DNA of 35,641 bases, taken from positions 1 through 35,641 of the forward strand of contig CAIZGX010000027.1 in assembly GCA_903932685.1 (NCBI GenBank), written 5' to 3'. The notes under the pieces were generated by a model, which was not told the DNA's origin, made no database searches, and saw nothing but the letters and a program-made list of their open reading frames with translations. Below are positions 35,102-35,641 of this stretch, piece after piece (the first letter of the stretch is position 1; the number at the start of each line of letters is the position of its first letter). The position numbers and the translations under genes were made by a program. The stretch comes from an uncultured Bacteroidota bacterium. Its GTDB lineage: Bacteria > Bacteroidota > Bacteroidia > Flavobacteriales_D > Sanyastnellaceae.

Positions 35102-35641
35102 ATGAATGCTGAATTTTGGAATGCACGATACAGTGAAGAGGGGTTTGCATACGGACAAACACCCAACGAATTTTTCAAAGAACAAATCGATAAACTTTCA
35201 GTTGGAAAAATTCTATTTCCTTGCGAAGGGGAAGGTCGCAACGCCGCGTATGCTGCAGCATTGGGATGGGAGGTTGAGGCCTTCGATTTAAGTGAAGTTG
35301 GAAAACAGAAGGCTATTGATCTAGCAGGTTCCTTCAACGCGAAAATCAATTATGAGATATGTAACGTTGCCGACGCAAACTTTGAAGACAACACCTTCGA
35401 TGCCGTTGTACTCATCTATTCGCATCTTCCCGAAACACTTCGAATTGATTTACACGGGAAAATTAAAAACTGGCTAAAACCCGGCGGTGTCGTTATTCTA
35501 GAAGCATACAATCCCCTTCAACTCAACAACAGCTCTGGCGGACCAAAAGAAATTCAAATGCTCTATTCCATTGAAACACTCATGAGCGATTTTCATGGAA
35601 TGCACTTTGAAATTTTAGAAGAAAAACAAGTCGAACTCAAC
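35102..35641 (+). CDS. SAM-dependent methyltransferase, cut by the right edge
   Basis: From the ATG at 35102 an open frame of 180 codons runs to the window end without a stop. It begins MNAEFWNARYSEEGFAYGQT, followed by KILFPCEGEGRNAAYAAALG (motif I, with CEGEGRNA) and EVEAFDLSEVGKQKA, then FDAVVLIYSHLP and LKPGGVVILEAYNP. This is a class I methyltransferase of the TehB/Methyltransf_25 type with unknown substrate. It is not closely related in motif I to the methyltransferase at 31066. The C-terminal part is outside the window. Confidence 0.85.
   Translation, partial: MNAEFWNARYSEEGFAYGQTPNEFFKEQIDKLSVGKILFPCEGEGRNAAYAAALGWEVEAFDLSEVGKQKAIDLAGSFNAKINYEICNVADANFEDNTFDAVVLIYSHLPETLRIDLHGKIKNWLKPGGVVILEAYNPLQLNNSSGGPKEIQMLYSIETLMSDFHGMHFEILEEKQVELN

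Overview
The window looks like a chromosomal segment of a Bacteroidota bacterium, most likely of the order Flavobacteriales (family not determinable here). The support is: type IX secretion (T9SS) proteins and C-terminal sorting domains with a PNPT motif, a PorZ-like protein, lipoboxes followed by Lys-Lys, weak Shine-Dalgarno signals with TAnnTTTG-like -7 boxes, and moderate-to-low GC. No rRNA, tRNA or CRISPR array was recognised.

Layout. Bases 1-5900 hold the first codons of a leftward gene, a lipoprotein, a membrane protein with a NarL/DesK-type histidine kinase and response regulator, a T9SS cargo protein, a second membrane protein related to the first, and a polyvalent-kinase-like gene. 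Bases 5922-9177 hold a methyltransferase, a small pore-like membrane protein and SixA in an overlapping run, then pyrG. Leftward porZ follows (9174-11513). Bases 11687-16527 hold a helical-repeat protein, a ZIP metal transporter, mpl (leftward) and corA. Bases 16591-20307 hold a polyamine-type cluster (arginine decarboxylase, MscS-like channel, deoxyhypusine-synthase-like protein, small acidic protein) closed by a clear terminator. Next come a secreted multi-domain Kazal protein, a Crp/Fnr regulator (leftward), paaB-paaC-paaD, a sodium/solute symporter (leftward), recR, a large GT2 fusion, a PorE-like TPR/beta-propeller protein (leftward), murQ, an unknown gene and a methyltransferase. From about 31.9 kb the window becomes accessory in character: a DUF2971 protein, an ORF6N protein with an apparent internal deletion, a Cache-like lipoprotein, duplicated non-coding modules, and a methyltransferase cut by the right edge.

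The most striking signal is not a gene. At least nine intergenic places carry tandem arrays of tiny hairpins. In each array a short constant separator (ATTC/GAAT, CA/TG or AAGGT) alternates with a perfect or nearly perfect 2-6 bp stem closing a loop of usually 3 nt. The stem sequence changes from unit to unit while both arms change together. Three separator families follow the same rule, and several arrays run into the ends of coding regions, so they encode the C-termini. Two arrays that differ only in two loop bases flank the ORF6N gene as 54-bp direct repeats. I cannot match this to a named repeat family from memory.

Functionally, porZ, the PorE-like protein and the two sorting-domain proteins belong to secretion and the cell surface. 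Mpl and MurQ belong to murein recycling. CorA and ZIP move divalent metals. The paa genes encode part of a phenylacetyl-CoA epoxidase, whose catalytic PaaA and reductase PaaE are not in the window.
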